This document shows positions 52,161-61,009 of a stretch of DNA of 64,000 bases, in pieces. The stretch's first letter is position 1. Every line of letters begins with the position of its first letter. Under the pieces are notes generated by a model. The model was not told the origin of the DNA. It was given only the letters and a program-made list of their open reading frames with translations, and ran no database searches. The translations under genes were made by a program, and so were the position numbers. The DNA comes from Billgrantia montanilacus (lineage in GTDB: Bacteria; Pseudomonadota; Gammaproteobacteria; Pseudomonadales; Halomonadaceae), in NCBI RefSeq assembly GCF_003336675.1, contig NZ_QPII01000020.1, positions 1 through 64,000 on the forward strand, in the 5' to 3' direction.

Positions 52161-53018
52161 ATGTCAGATGACGAAGCAATGAAGCATCCTGCTCCATTTT
52201 TGAAGGTCAGAGTGTCAGACTTTGAAGCTGAACCATGGCTTGTCGCTATGTGTGCCGGTTATGAAAATGGAGAATGGCGAGAAGATCAGTTGATTGAGCA
52301 TGCAATGGAATGGCTACCAGAGTTTTCCTTAAAGTATAGCGAATGTGTTTCGTTAGGAGCTCACAACGCAGTGAAGCTTTTAAGAAAAGCCGCTAAAGCG
52401 CTTTATAAAACTGAGAAGTTTAAGAGTCGAGGAGAGTTTGGAGAGCTTTTCCTTCATATGATTCTGAGGCAGGTGTACGGTACAATACCAGCGATTTGTA
52501 AAATGCACTACAAAGATTCTCGAAATGACACTGTTAAAGGTTTTGATTGTGTGCATGTTGTTTCCAAAGACGATGAGCTAGAGCTTTGGATTGGAGAGGT
52601 CAAATTTTATAAAGAAATAACATCTGCAATAAGAGATGTTGTAAAAGAACTCCATGAGCATACAGAAAGGGACTATCTTCGTGACGAGTTTGTTGCCATT
52701 ACAAACAAGATTGATGAGACGTGGCCTCACTCCGAAAGGTTAAAGAAGCTACTTGATGAAAATGCTTCACTAGACGATGTTTTTGACTCTGTGGCGATCC
52801 CTGTTCTTCTAACTTATGATAGCAAAACAATCAATGGTCATAAAAAGATAACTAAGGCATTCGAGGTTGAGTTTGAAAAGGAAATTCGACAGAATTTTGA
52901 TAAGTTTGTAGAAAAAGAGATCCCTGAGTGCATAAATGTAAGTCTAATATTGCTGCCGCTTAGGTCAAAAGAAGATCTTCAGAGCAAGCTGCATGGAGAG
53001 TTACAATTATGGAGCTAA
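52161..53018 (+). CDS. hamA: Hachiman anti-phage system nuclease subunit HamA (DUF1837)
   Basis: A 285-residue DUF1837 protein. The central conserved block holds a nuclease-like set: GEFGELFLHMILRQ (residues 91-104, Glu95), DTVKGFDCVHVV (Asp129) and LWIGEVKFYKE (Glu146-Val-Lys148, a D/E-x-K pair). In Hachiman, HamA is an effector nuclease held inactive by the HamB helicase until foreign or damaged DNA is sensed. Start ATG 52161 with AAGGAA seven bases upstream. It overlaps hamB by 10 nt. The pair fills one integron cassette between attC e and attC f. The identification rests on motif and gene order. Confidence 0.85.
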   Translation: MSDDEAMKHPAPFLKVRVSDFEAEPWLVAMCAGYENGEWREDQLIEHAMEWLPEFSLKYSECVSLGAHNAVKLLRKAAKALYKTEKFKSRGEFGELFLHMILRQVYGTIPAICKMHYKDSRNDTVKGFDCVHVVSKDDELELWIGEVKFYKEITSAIRDVVKELHEHTERDYLRDEFVAITNKIDETWPHSERLKKLLDENASLDDVFDSVAIPVLLTYDSKTINGHKKITKAFEVEFEKEIRQNFDKFVEKEIPECINVSLILLPLRSKEDLQSKLHGELQLWS

Positions 53019-55123
53019 GTCTTCTGATCGAAAAGCTAAAAGATTCAAGTGTTATCGAAAGGGAATCCTTTTCGATTGCCAAATCATTAGCGAATATCTA
53101 CAACAATTCAGATTCTCAGTCTATATCAAAGGCGCAAGAATATATTTTGAGAGCGATGGATAAATATGAATATTTTGGCGATTCCAAAGTAGTTATTGAT
53201 TCCTTGGCAAGGGAGCTTGGCCTTTTCCCTTACTTAAAGATGGAAAGCCTAAATATACGTGATATGTTGGCAGCCGAGGCGCACAGGATTTCAATTGGAA
53301 AAGAAGATATATATTTCCATGGCCCGCAGGCAGAAGTTTATTACAAGATTATTGGTGGTCAGAGTGTCGTGCTAAGCGCGCCCACAAGCTTCGGGAAGAG
53401 TTTAATCATAGATGCACTTATAGCTAGTGAAAGATTTTCAAATATTGTAATTGTCGTTCCTACAATATCCTTAATAGATGAGACGCGTCGAAGATTATCT
53501 AAGTTTAGTCCTGAATTCAAAATTGTAACACACTCACTTCAGTCTAAAGGCGAAAAAAATATTTTTGTTTTAACTCAAGAGCGTGTCCTAGAAGAAGATT
53601 TCATTGACAAGGTTGATTTTTTTGTTATTGACGAATTTTACAAGCTAAGTCCTTGGGCTGATGGTGGAAATAGATGCTCATTGCTGAATGAAGCTTTTTA
53701 TAGGCTTTATAAAAAATGTTCTCACTTTTATATGTTGGGCCCTAATATTCAAGGCGTGGCTGGCGACTTTATAGAGAATGTTAGATTTGAGTTTATTAAG
53801 TTTAGCTTTAGTACCGTTGTTACCGAATTTCATGACCTCACCTCAACTGAAAAGGAGGATGTTTTATCCGAGTTATGCGAATCAATTGATGGCCAAACGA
53901 TCGTTTTCTGTAGTTCACCAGCTAGAGCAAATTCAGCCGCAGAGTTAATGGCAAGCAATATACATTTTGAAGGGGAGGAGGAAGCACTAAACCTTGCAGA
54001 TTGGATATCTGAAAATTACCATGCGGACTGGGTTTTAACAAATGCTCTGAGATGTGGTGTTGGGATACATCACGCGAGAATTCCACGCAGCGTATCTCAG
54101 TACATAGTAGATCTTTTTAATACCGGAAAGATAAAGTTCTTAGTATGTACATCTACCTTGATTGAAGGGGTAAATACGGCCACAAAAAACATCGTATGCT
54201 ATGACAATAAAATAAATAGAACAAATATTAACTTCTTTACTTTTAATAATATAGCTGGCCGAAGTGGTCGGATGTTTAAGCACTTTATAGGGAATGTATA
54301 TCTATTAGCTGCTCCGCCAACTGAACAACTGCCATTTGTAGATATCCCTATATATTCTCAGGGGGCAGATGCACCAGAATCACTACTAGTAAATATGGAT
54401 GAAAAGGATCTTACTCAGCAGTCGAGAGATAGGATAAAGTCAATTACCGAGCAGAATTATTTAGATCTTAAAACAATTCGCGGTAACAAGACGGTTGAGC
54501 CTGCCCTGCAAATTGATTTCGCGATTTTACTGGACAAAAATTATGAAGTTTGGATTAATCAACTTCTTTGGAAAGGGTATCCTAGTTACGACCAGCTTAA
54601 ATTCATGTGCAGCCTAATTTGGGATATATTTGATGGGGCCAGGGTCGGCAATAGAAGCGTATTCTCTGCCTCTCAACTTGCTTTTAAGATAAGTGAATTA
54701 TCCATGAGAAAGCCAATAAGTCAGTTAATTGAAGAGGCGCTAGCTTACAAACCTGACGAAAAAGTCGATATCATTATTAGTAGAATATTGGATTTTAGGC
54801 GGCTTTGGGCAAACTTTCATTTCCCTCGGTTATTAAGAGCAATAGAGTCGATTGTGAATAGCGTCCAAAGGGCAAGAGGAGCTAATAAATTTTGTGACTA
54901 TAGTGCCTACTCCATCATGGTCGAGAACTATTTTTTCGATCCTTCCCTGGTTGCCTTGGAGGAATATGGTTTGCCAATCGAAGTTTCTTCTAAATTTGAA
55001 TCAGCACTATCTCATGAAGGTGACTTAGATAAGGCGCTTATTGCATTAAAAAATATCGGTGATTCCTATGGTTTATCTGAGGTCGATCGAAGATTTGTGA
55101 TACGAGCACAAGTGGGCATTTAA
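53009..55123 (+). CDS. hamB: Hachiman anti-phage system helicase HamB
   Basis: A 704-residue superfamily 2 helicase. Motif I is SAPTSFGKS (residues 123-131), motif Ia VVPTISLIDE (149-158), motif II VIDEF (206-210, DEFY-type), motif IV IVFCSS, motif V TSTLIEGVN (381-389), and motif VI NIAGRSGRMFK (414-424) with the arginine finger. The N-terminal ~100 and C-terminal ~250 residues are helical and not shared with other helicase groups. GGAGAG lies eight bases before the ATG, inside hamA, so translation is coupled. The TAA stop overlaps the attC f inverse core. In Hachiman, HamB senses DNA and releases HamA. Confidence 0.85.
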   Translation: MELSLLIEKLKDSSVIERESFSIAKSLANIYNNSDSQSISKAQEYILRAMDKYEYFGDSKVVIDSLARELGLFPYLKMESLNIRDMLAAEAHRISIGKEDIYFHGPQAEVYYKIIGGQSVVLSAPTSFGKSLIIDALIASERFSNIVIVVPTISLIDETRRRLSKFSPEFKIVTHSLQSKGEKNIFVLTQERVLEEDFIDKVDFFVIDEFYKLSPWADGGNRCSLLNEAFYRLYKKCSHFYMLGPNIQGVAGDFIENVRFEFIKFSFSTVVTEFHDLTSTEKEDVLSELCESIDGQTIVFCSSPARANSAAELMASNIHFEGEEEALNLADWISENYHADWVLTNALRCGVGIHHARIPRSVSQYIVDLFNTGKIKFLVCTSTLIEGVNTATKNIVCYDNKINRTNINFFTFNNIAGRSGRMFKHFIGNVYLLAAPPTEQLPFVDIPIYSQGADAPESLLVNMDEKDLTQQSRDRIKSITEQNYLDLKTIRGNKTVEPALQIDFAILLDKNYEVWINQLLWKGYPSYDQLKFMCSLIWDIFDGARVGNRSVFSASQLAFKISELSMRKPISQLIEEALAYKPDEKVDIIISRILDFRRLWANFHFPRLLRAIESIVNSVQRARGANKFCDYSAYSIMVENYFFDPSLVALEEYGLPIEVSSKFESALSHEGDLDKALIALKNIGDSYGLSEVDRRFVIRAQVGI

Positions 55124-55189
55124 CAAATTGCTGCACGGGGAAAAATTACTCGCTGCGCTCGCAATTTTCCGGTGAGCAAGGCGTTATAT
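55118..55189 (+). repeat. attC site f
   Basis: 72 nt from ATTTAAC (55118-55124, perfect RYYYAAC) to GTTATAT (55183-55189). TTGCT pairs with AGCAA, CAC with GTG, and GGAAAAATT with AATTTTCC (one bulge). It is the right border of the Hachiman cassette; the hamB stop codon lies in its left core. Confidence 0.88.
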
Positions 55190-55203
55190 GCCAGGGAGTA
55201 GTA

Positions 55204-55812
55204 GTGAATAAAGAACTCTTGAATGTTGCGGTAGAAGAAGATATCGACGGCGAAGCTGCCGACCAATTGAAAGCCGCTATTGCTTCTTTTGGTCAAGATG
55301 CAGAATTCCATGAGATTCCAAGGAGAGGGCCGCAGGCGTCATTGCTTTTGCTAGGCTTCACCTCCATAGCGTTGGTATTTTGAGGAGCTTTCGTCAAGAA
55401 GCTCGGGGACAAGGCGGCGGAAGACTGCTATCCGCATTTTAAAAATGCACTTTTGGATGTGTATAAAAAATACTTTGGAAAAGATGCAAAGTATCGGTCG
55501 CTAATAGTTACATCATTTGAGAAAAAATCGCCAGGTACGAAATATTCTTTGATATTGGCTATTTATTGTTTTGGTGTGAATAATGAACGTGTTAAGTTTC
55601 TGTATGTAACGGGTTGGAGTCATGAGGAGTTCGAAGAGCCAACATGTGCGTATATCAAATCCATGGCTGAATTTGTAAATGGAAATGGCGGAGCTGTGTC
55701 TAAATTAATATCTGATAACCCAAGTCGTATGCAACCATATTTAATTGCCTGGAATTCAAGTGAAAAAAAGCTTGTTCGTGTAAATGCTCTGCCAGAGGGT
55801 GTCGACATATAA
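55204..55812 (+). pseudogene. Cassette 7: unknown gene interrupted by an in-frame TGA
   Basis: One reading frame runs from GTG 55204 (AGGGAG five bases upstream) to TAA 55812, about 202 residues, but contains TGA at 55381-55383. Before it: LNVAVEEDIDGEAADQLKAA and a hydrophobic run ASLLLLGFTSIALVF. After it: GAFVKKLGDKAAEDCYPHFK and a long soluble domain to the end. The hydrophobic run plus a tryptophan at the stop would make a membrane helix, so TGG to TGA is the simplest explanation. Family not recognised. There is no attC after it, and GC-rich sequence resumes at once. Confidence 0.65.
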
Positions 55813-55874
55813 CCAGCTGTACAGTGATGGTATTCGCCTGACATATGGCCCACACCCGGCAAAGGAACCGAACA

Positions 55875-58800
55875 GTGATAATCCCCCAAGACGGGCGCTT
55901 GCGGCTGGATCGTGAGCGCTTGAAGCAGCATCGCAAGCGGCTGGGCCTGAGTCAGGAGGCGCTGGCCGAGTACTGTTTTGATCGGCGTTTGTGTGTCTCC
56001 ATCGCTTCCATCAAGCGGGCGGAGAGTGGCAAGGCGGTGCTCTATCGTACCGCGCGCCATCTGGCCGAGATCTACGGCGTCGAGGTAGAGGCACTGTCGG
56101 CGGAGGCCGAGGAGGCTGCCGTTGTCGCTTCCGACATCAAGGAGATGGAGAGCGCCCGCGTGCTGATCCAGTTGCATGCCGTGGCGGCCGACCAGTCGGC
56201 CCTGGCGAGCTGTGTTCAGCATTTCGGCGGTAGCCTGGCGGAAGGTGGCACAGCCCTGTTCGGGCTGCCCCGGGCTTACCGTAGCGACGCTCAGCGTGGT
56301 CTGTTGTGCGCCGCCACCCTGGTGGAGCAGGGCGTGGCGAGTAGCGTTCATCTTCAGGCCGGCCACTGGCCGTCGGCTGAGCCTCCTGTGATTGCGAAGG
56401 ATTCGAGCGGTGTCTGGGTCGAGCGTGGGGTGGCGGTGCAGTTGGCTGAGCGCTTCGTTTTCGACGATGAAGGCGGGGAGTGGCTGCGCTATCGCCATCC
56501 CCGGGGCGAGGCGCACGAGGCCCGCTTCGATTTGGTGGGGCGCCGGGTGGAGCTGGGGCAGCTGCAAGCCATCCTGGAGAGTACCCGGGCCTACCAGGCC
56601 GGCCATCTGGTCTATATCCGCGGCGTGGCCGGCATCGGCAAGACGCGCCTCAGCGCCGAGTTTGCCGAAATGGCCGCGGCCCACGCCGATCATCACCAGG
56701 CCGAGGTGCTGGACTTCGGTACCCGCGCCGATGAAGGCCCGCTGATGCAGCTCACGCGCTCGCTGCTGCAAACGGCCGGCGAGGCGCAGGGTGAGATGAA
56801 GGGAGATGCGAAAGGCGAGATGAAGGGAGAGGGGCAGGGGGAGGTTCTAGCCGAGGCGCAACTGCTCGCCCGCCTGTCAGCGCTACGCCTGCCGACGGAT
56901 CATGCCATGCTGCTGCGTCCGCTGCTGGGGTTGGCCCAGCCGGAGGAGGCGCAGTCGCTCTATGCGGCCATGACCCCCGCGACCCGCAGCCAGCGCTTGG
57001 TACAGGCGCTGCGCGACGTGCTCCTGGCGCGCTGCATCCATCGCCCCCAACTGCTGGTGGTGGAGGACCTGCACTGGGCCGACGAGGCGCTGCTGGCCAC
57101 CCTCACCGGGCTGCTGCAGGAGACCCAGGATGCGCCGGTGATCTGGCTGTTCACCTCGCGCCTGGAGCAGGACCCGCTGGAGACCCGCCTGCGGCCACAG
57201 CTGCCCGAGCTGCCGCTCACGCTGATCGAGCTGCCGCCGCTGCGCGCCCAGGAGGCCGAGGCCCTGGTGGCCAGCTTCGGCACGGTGCCCGCCGAACACG
57301 CCGCTCGCTGCGTGACCCAGGCCCAGGGCAACCCGCTGTTCCTGACCCAACTGCTGCTGTTCCACCCTCACCGCAGCTTGCCGGCCAGCCTCGCTAATCT
57401 AGTACAGACCAAGCTGGACCAGCTCACCGACCTGGATCGTCGGGCCATGTGCATCGCCGCCGTGATGGGGCAGCGCTTCTCCCTGGCCTCGCTGCAGGAG
57501 GTGCTGGGTCAGGCCGATTACCAGCCCGAACTGCCCCAGCGCTACAGCCTGGTTCGCCCGCTGGAAGAGGGCAGTTACCGCTTCGTGCACGACCTGATCC
57601 TGCAAGGCATCTACGAAGGCATTCCCAAGATACAGCGCGACCGCCTGCACCTGCGCCTGGCCGAACTCTACGGCGAGGCGGAACCGGGGCTGCGGGCGCG
57701 CCACCTTCACCGGGCGCGCTCGCTGGAGGCGCCGAGTGCGTTCCTGCAGGCGGTGGCGGCGGAAATGGCCCGCTACCGGCACGAGGAAGCCCTGGCGCTG
57801 CTGAAGCAGTGTCGCTCCATCGATTATGCGCCGAAGGATGAGTACCGGCTGATGCTGCTGCAGGGCCAGGTGGCGATGGCCACCGGGCAGATCCAGGCGG
57901 CGCGGGAGCACTTCGAGGCGGCCCGAGCGTTCGCCCAGGAGGAGGGGCAGCGCATCAGCGCAGACCTGTGGCTGGCCCGGGTGCTGAACATGCTCGATGC
58001 GCTGGAGGCGGAGGAAGCGATACTCGATGGCCTGCTGCCCCTGGCCGAGGCGCTGGAGGACCCCTTGCCCCTGGCCGAGGCGCTCTATCTCAAGGGCAAT
58101 CTCTATTTCCCCCGCGGTGATTTCGCCACCAGCCGGGCCTATCACACCCGCGCCCTGGAGCAGGCCCGCCGTGGCGGCGACGTGCGCACCGAGATCCAGG
58201 CCCTGAGCGGGCTTGGCGATGCGCACTATGCCGAGGGGCAGATGCGCAGCACCCTCGAGCTGTTCGACCACTGCGTGACGCTCTGCCGAACCCATGGCCA
58301 CGCCGACCTGGAGGCGTCCAACCTGTTCATGCTGGGTACGGCGCGTATCTATGCCAACGAGACCGAGGCGGCGCTCGCCGACTGTTTCGATGCCGCCGAG
58401 CTGGGCAAGCGGGTCGGCAATCGACGTGCCGAGGTGGTGGCGCGGCTCACGGCGGGATGGATTCTGATCTCCCAGGGTGACCCCCAGGCGGCGGACGAGC
58501 AGATCGAGCAGGCGCTTGCGGTAGCTCGCGGCCTGGGCTCGGGTCGCTTCGAGGCCTTCCTGCTGGAGAGCCGGGCCCGGGTCGAGCTGATCACCGGGCG
58601 GCTGGACGAGGCGCGAGCCAGCATCGAGCGCGCCTGGCAGTTGGTGGAACAGCATGCGCTGAAGGCCTTTATCGGCCCTTGGGTGCTGGGCACCCGGGCG
58701 CTGCTGGAAGACGATCTTGAGACACGCTTGGCGACGTTGCAGCAGGGCGAAGCGATATTGGATGCCGGCTGCGTGGGCCACAACGGCTATCGCTTCCTGG

Positions 58801-59078
58801 TCACCGCGGCGGAGGTCAGCCTGCTCGACCAGCGCCCCGATGCGGCGCGCCACTATGCCCAGCGACTGACCCAACTGATGGGGGCGGAGCCCTGTGCCTG
58901 GGGCGAGCACCACCGGGCCCTGATCGAGGCTCACGCCGACTGGCTGGAGAACGGCCACGTGCAGGAAAAGGAGAGCGACGACGAGAGCACCCTGGAAGCC
59001 TTACGAGCGTGCTGGCACCGTGGCGAAGCCGCTGGCCTGGCGATGACGCTGCCTCGTCTGGCTGCCAGTCGGCGCTAG
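55875..59078 (+). CDS. XRE-type, cyclase-like, AAA-ATPase and TPR regulator
   Basis: About 1067 residues. An N-terminal helix-turn-helix (HRKRLGLSQEALAEYCFDRR, about residues 18-70) is followed by a degenerate class III cyclase-like region (about 100-190, FGGSLAEGGTALFGLPRAYR) without catalytic residues, then an AAA/STAND ATPase with Walker A GVAGIGKTRL (about 251-260) and Walker B LLVVEDLHWAD (about 393-403), and a long TPR-type helical array to the end. Such proteins are signal-integrating activators. The start is taken as GTG 55875 because AAAGGA is eight bases upstream; ATG 55845 has no ribosome site. It converges on the FAD oxidoreductase gene, overlapping it by 78 nt. Confidence 0.8.
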   Translation: MIIPQDGRLRLDRERLKQHRKRLGLSQEALAEYCFDRRLCVSIASIKRAESGKAVLYRTARHLAEIYGVEVEALSAEAEEAAVVASDIKEMESARVLIQLHAVAADQSALASCVQHFGGSLAEGGTALFGLPRAYRSDAQRGLLCAATLVEQGVASSVHLQAGHWPSAEPPVIAKDSSGVWVERGVAVQLAERFVFDDEGGEWLRYRHPRGEAHEARFDLVGRRVELGQLQAILESTRAYQAGHLVYIRGVAGIGKTRLSAEFAEMAAAHADHHQAEVLDFGTRADEGPLMQLTRSLLQTAGEAQGEMKGDAKGEMKGEGQGEVLAEAQLLARLSALRLPTDHAMLLRPLLGLAQPEEAQSLYAAMTPATRSQRLVQALRDVLLARCIHRPQLLVVEDLHWADEALLATLTGLLQETQDAPVIWLFTSRLEQDPLETRLRPQLPELPLTLIELPPLRAQEAEALVASFGTVPAEHAARCVTQAQGNPLFLTQLLLFHPHRSLPASLANLVQTKLDQLTDLDRRAMCIAAVMGQRFSLASLQEVLGQADYQPELPQRYSLVRPLEEGSYRFVHDLILQGIYEGIPKIQRDRLHLRLAELYGEAEPGLRARHLHRARSLEAPSAFLQAVAAEMARYRHEEALALLKQCRSIDYAPKDEYRLMLLQGQVAMATGQIQAAREHFEAARAFAQEEGQRISADLWLARVLNMLDALEAEEAILDGLLPLAEALEDPLPLAEALYLKGNLYFPRGDFATSRAYHTRALEQARRGGDVRTEIQALSGLGDAHYAEGQMRSTLELFDHCVTLCRTHGHADLEASNLFMLGTARIYANETEAALADCFDAAELGKRVGNRRAEVVARLTAGWILISQGDPQAADEQIEQALAVARGLGSGRFEAFLLESRARVELITGRLDEARASIERAWQLVEQHALKAFIGPWVLGTRALLEDDLETRLATLQQGEAILDAGCVGHNGYRFLVTAAEVSLLDQRPDAARHYAQRLTQLMGAEPCAWGEHHRALIEAHADWLENGHVQEKESDDESTLEALRACWHRGEAAGLAMTLPRLAASRR
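56793..56828 (+). repeat. Coding tandem repeat in the AAA-TPR regulator
   Basis: GAGATGAAGGGA occurs at 56793-56804 and 56817-56828 (24-nt period), encoding a GEMKG-DAK-GEMKG segment. It lies in a low-complexity, Gly/Glu/Lys-rich linker between the Walker A and B motifs. Confidence 0.75.
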
Positions 59079-60743
59079 CCGCAGGGGATTGACCCTACGC
59101 TCCGGTGCCGTCAGCAACAGCGTGACGAGATGCGCTGACTGCTCCAGGCACTGCTCCTGCAGCCCGGCACCGCGAGTCCAGCCGCCGGCGAACAGCAGCG
59201 AGCAACTGTCCTGGTGGCCCTCGAAGTGCCGTCGGGCCGTGGTCTGGTTGTAGCGCTCGATCTCCGCTTGCGCCTCCAGGCAGTTGGCATCCAGCACATT
59301 GTGCTTGAACAGGGTCCAGGCCTTGGCTTCCAGGGCGGCGTCCATCGGCGGCAGCCGGTCGCGGTAGCCTGCCTCGCCGGGCGCGGTGGCAGCCAGCGCT
59401 GCGGGCGCGTCCAGGGGGGAGGACTGCCGCTCGAGCATCTCGCTGCGGGGAATCCGGTTGAGGTCATCCACCAGGGAGACGAAGTACTGCGGGAGCCCTG
59501 CCTGATTGTAGGCGGGGTTCTCGGCATCGTTCTGGTGGCGGTTCGCCACGTAGTCGATACGGTAGGGGAAGAGGGTGTCCTCGGGGTTGCGCACCTCGCT
59601 ATTGTAGGTGCGCCACAGGTTGCGATCGGGCGGTAGGCGGGCGGCGGAGGTGTGACAGACGCTGTAGCTGCGGGTGTAGCGAACCTTGCCGAGGATATGC
59701 TGCAGCTCCCGCTGGGTATTGCTCAGGCCGTCGCCGAACGTCAGCAGCGGCAGGGCGTCTTCGGCATGGGTGGCCATGAACAGCAGGTCGGCCTCCCAGC
59801 GGCGTTCGCCGGGATCACGCTCCGTCAGTGTCACGCCCTGGGTCGAGAGGCTGGCTTCCACTTCGATGCCGCGCAGGATCTGGACGCGGGGGCCCGGCGT
59901 ATTCGGGTTGGTGATATGCGCGGCCAGGGCCTCCAGCCAGTGCTGGGCGCCGTGCTCGAAGTAGCGGCGGTCCGGGGGCGAGCCACCCTCCTGAATGCGG
60001 TAATACTCGAAGGGGGCCTGGAGCGGCATACCGCCCGGGCCGCGATCGTCGGCGAAGTACATGGCCGAGATGCGGGGGTAGTAGATGGTCTGGCGGATAC
60101 GCTCCAGCCGGGCCGGCAGCTCAGGGTCCTGCCAGTCGATGGGAACTCTCAACCTCTCCGCTGCCGCTGCCAGCATCTCGGCGGGGGCGGCGATACAGGC
60201 ATCGAAGAAGTCATCCAACGTATAGCGCGGCGTAACGCGGCGTTCTTCCACCAGGGCGATGGCGCTTTGGTGTACCACAGGGATCAGCAACGCCAGCCGG
60301 CCTCCATCGACCTTGCTCAACTCATGGGCCGGGTCGCTGACGCCACGGAACAGGTCCCTGTCGTCGGTCAGGGCGATGCTCCCGTCACGGCTGAAATAAC
60401 TCTCGGTATTCTCCAGGGGCTTCATGCGCTCCAGCTCGCCGATCTCGCCGAGGATCGTGCGCAGGCGGTGGTAGGTGGCCAGGTTGACGTCATTGACCCC
60501 CAGGTCGGCCCAGCGGCGGTAGGGCGAGTCGGGCTTTCCCGGATGGCGCCGACAGCCCAGGTCGACCCACACCGTCTCGGCGTTGCCGCCCAGGGTGGCC
60601 TTGCGCTCGAAGATGGTGACCTCGAGCTGTTGGGCGGCCTCGCTGCCAAACTTTTGCCCGCCGAAACTTTGCAGATAATAGGCCAGCGAGAGGCCGGAGA
60701 CGCCGCCGCCGATGATGGCGATCCGTAGCGGTGCATGGTCCAT
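59001..60743 (-). CDS. FAD-dependent oxidoreductase (amine-oxidase-like)
   Basis: About 580 residues. The N-terminal Rossmann motif is IAIIGGGVSGLSLAYYL (Gly12-Gly13-Gly14-x2-Gly17), then TIFERKATLGGNAETVWVDL, as in NAD(P)/FAD-binding amine-oxidase-like proteins (COG2907-type). The C-terminal part has FAGGWTRGAGLQEQCLEQSA, the FAD-contacting end typical of this fold. The substrate is not known. Start ATG 60743 (MDHAPLRIA) with AGGGAG nine bases upstream. The last 78 nt overlap the convergent regulator gene. The regulator may control it, but they do not share a promoter. Confidence 0.8.
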   Translation of the reverse strand: MDHAPLRIAIIGGGVSGLSLAYYLQSFGGQKFGSEAAQQLEVTIFERKATLGGNAETVWVDLGCRRHPGKPDSPYRRWADLGVNDVNLATYHRLRTILGEIGELERMKPLENTESYFSRDGSIALTDDRDLFRGVSDPAHELSKVDGGRLALLIPVVHQSAIALVEERRVTPRYTLDDFFDACIAAPAEMLAAAAERLRVPIDWQDPELPARLERIRQTIYYPRISAMYFADDRGPGGMPLQAPFEYYRIQEGGSPPDRRYFEHGAQHWLEALAAHITNPNTPGPRVQILRGIEVEASLSTQGVTLTERDPGERRWEADLLFMATHAEDALPLLTFGDGLSNTQRELQHILGKVRYTRSYSVCHTSAARLPPDRNLWRTYNSEVRNPEDTLFPYRIDYVANRHQNDAENPAYNQAGLPQYFVSLVDDLNRIPRSEMLERQSSPLDAPAALAATAPGEAGYRDRLPPMDAALEAKAWTLFKHNVLDANCLEAQAEIERYNQTTARRHFEGHQDSCSLLFAGGWTRGAGLQEQCLEQSAHLVTLLLTAPERRVNPLRLAPTGSQTRQRHRQASGFATVPARS

Positions 60744-61009
60744 GATGGTGCTCCCTGAGGTGACGATTGCCTCAAGGATCAACCAAGCGCGCGTCGCGAC
60801 CAAGGGGGTAACATCAGCTGATACCGAAGTGATCCGTTGCGTACTGTCACTCGCTTCGACGCGCCCTGCAGCTGGAACGCGTGGTACCAGCAGGGGATAA
60901 GCCTATCCAAGGTGAAACCAGGTTCGATGTGGCCGCGCGTCAGCATGACCTCACTCTGCGACCGATAAGAGCCTGGCCTGCACCCTGCCTTTCAGCTGGT
61001 TCCTGCCTA

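Larger units (their letters stand above)
47950..55812 (+). mobile_element. Integron gene-cassette array (attC cluster) without integrase in the window
   Basis: About 7.9 kb with a sharp drop in GC content against both flanks. All seven gene units read on the plus strand, and six of the junctions hold a palindromic element of 72-103 nt that begins with a TAAC-containing inverse core and ends in GCGTTA, the hallmarks of integron attC sites. The genes are unrelated to each other and mostly lack homologues that I can name. No tyrosine integrase (intI) or clear attI is present: 47712-47949 is non-coding, with a 7-bp hairpin at 47896-47921 of unknown role. The first cassette probably starts at the core-like GTTATAT at 47950, and the right border at 55812 has no attC. 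It is a CALIN or part of a larger sedentary chromosomal integron. Confidence 0.85.

Noticed and set aside
48646-55189. Repeated palindromes considered as a CRISPR array or REP elements
   Set aside because: The elements are not identical repeats with regular spacers; they sit once after each gene and share only the core ends and folding, as attC sites do.
55381-55383. In-frame TGA as a selenocysteine codon
   Set aside because: No hairpin resembling a bacterial SECIS directly downstream and no selenoprotein family match; a simple nonsense change is more likely.
57399-58958. 519-codon minus-strand frame opposite the AAA-TPR regulator
   Set aside because: Shadow of the plus-strand TPR region; composition is low complexity and has no domain.
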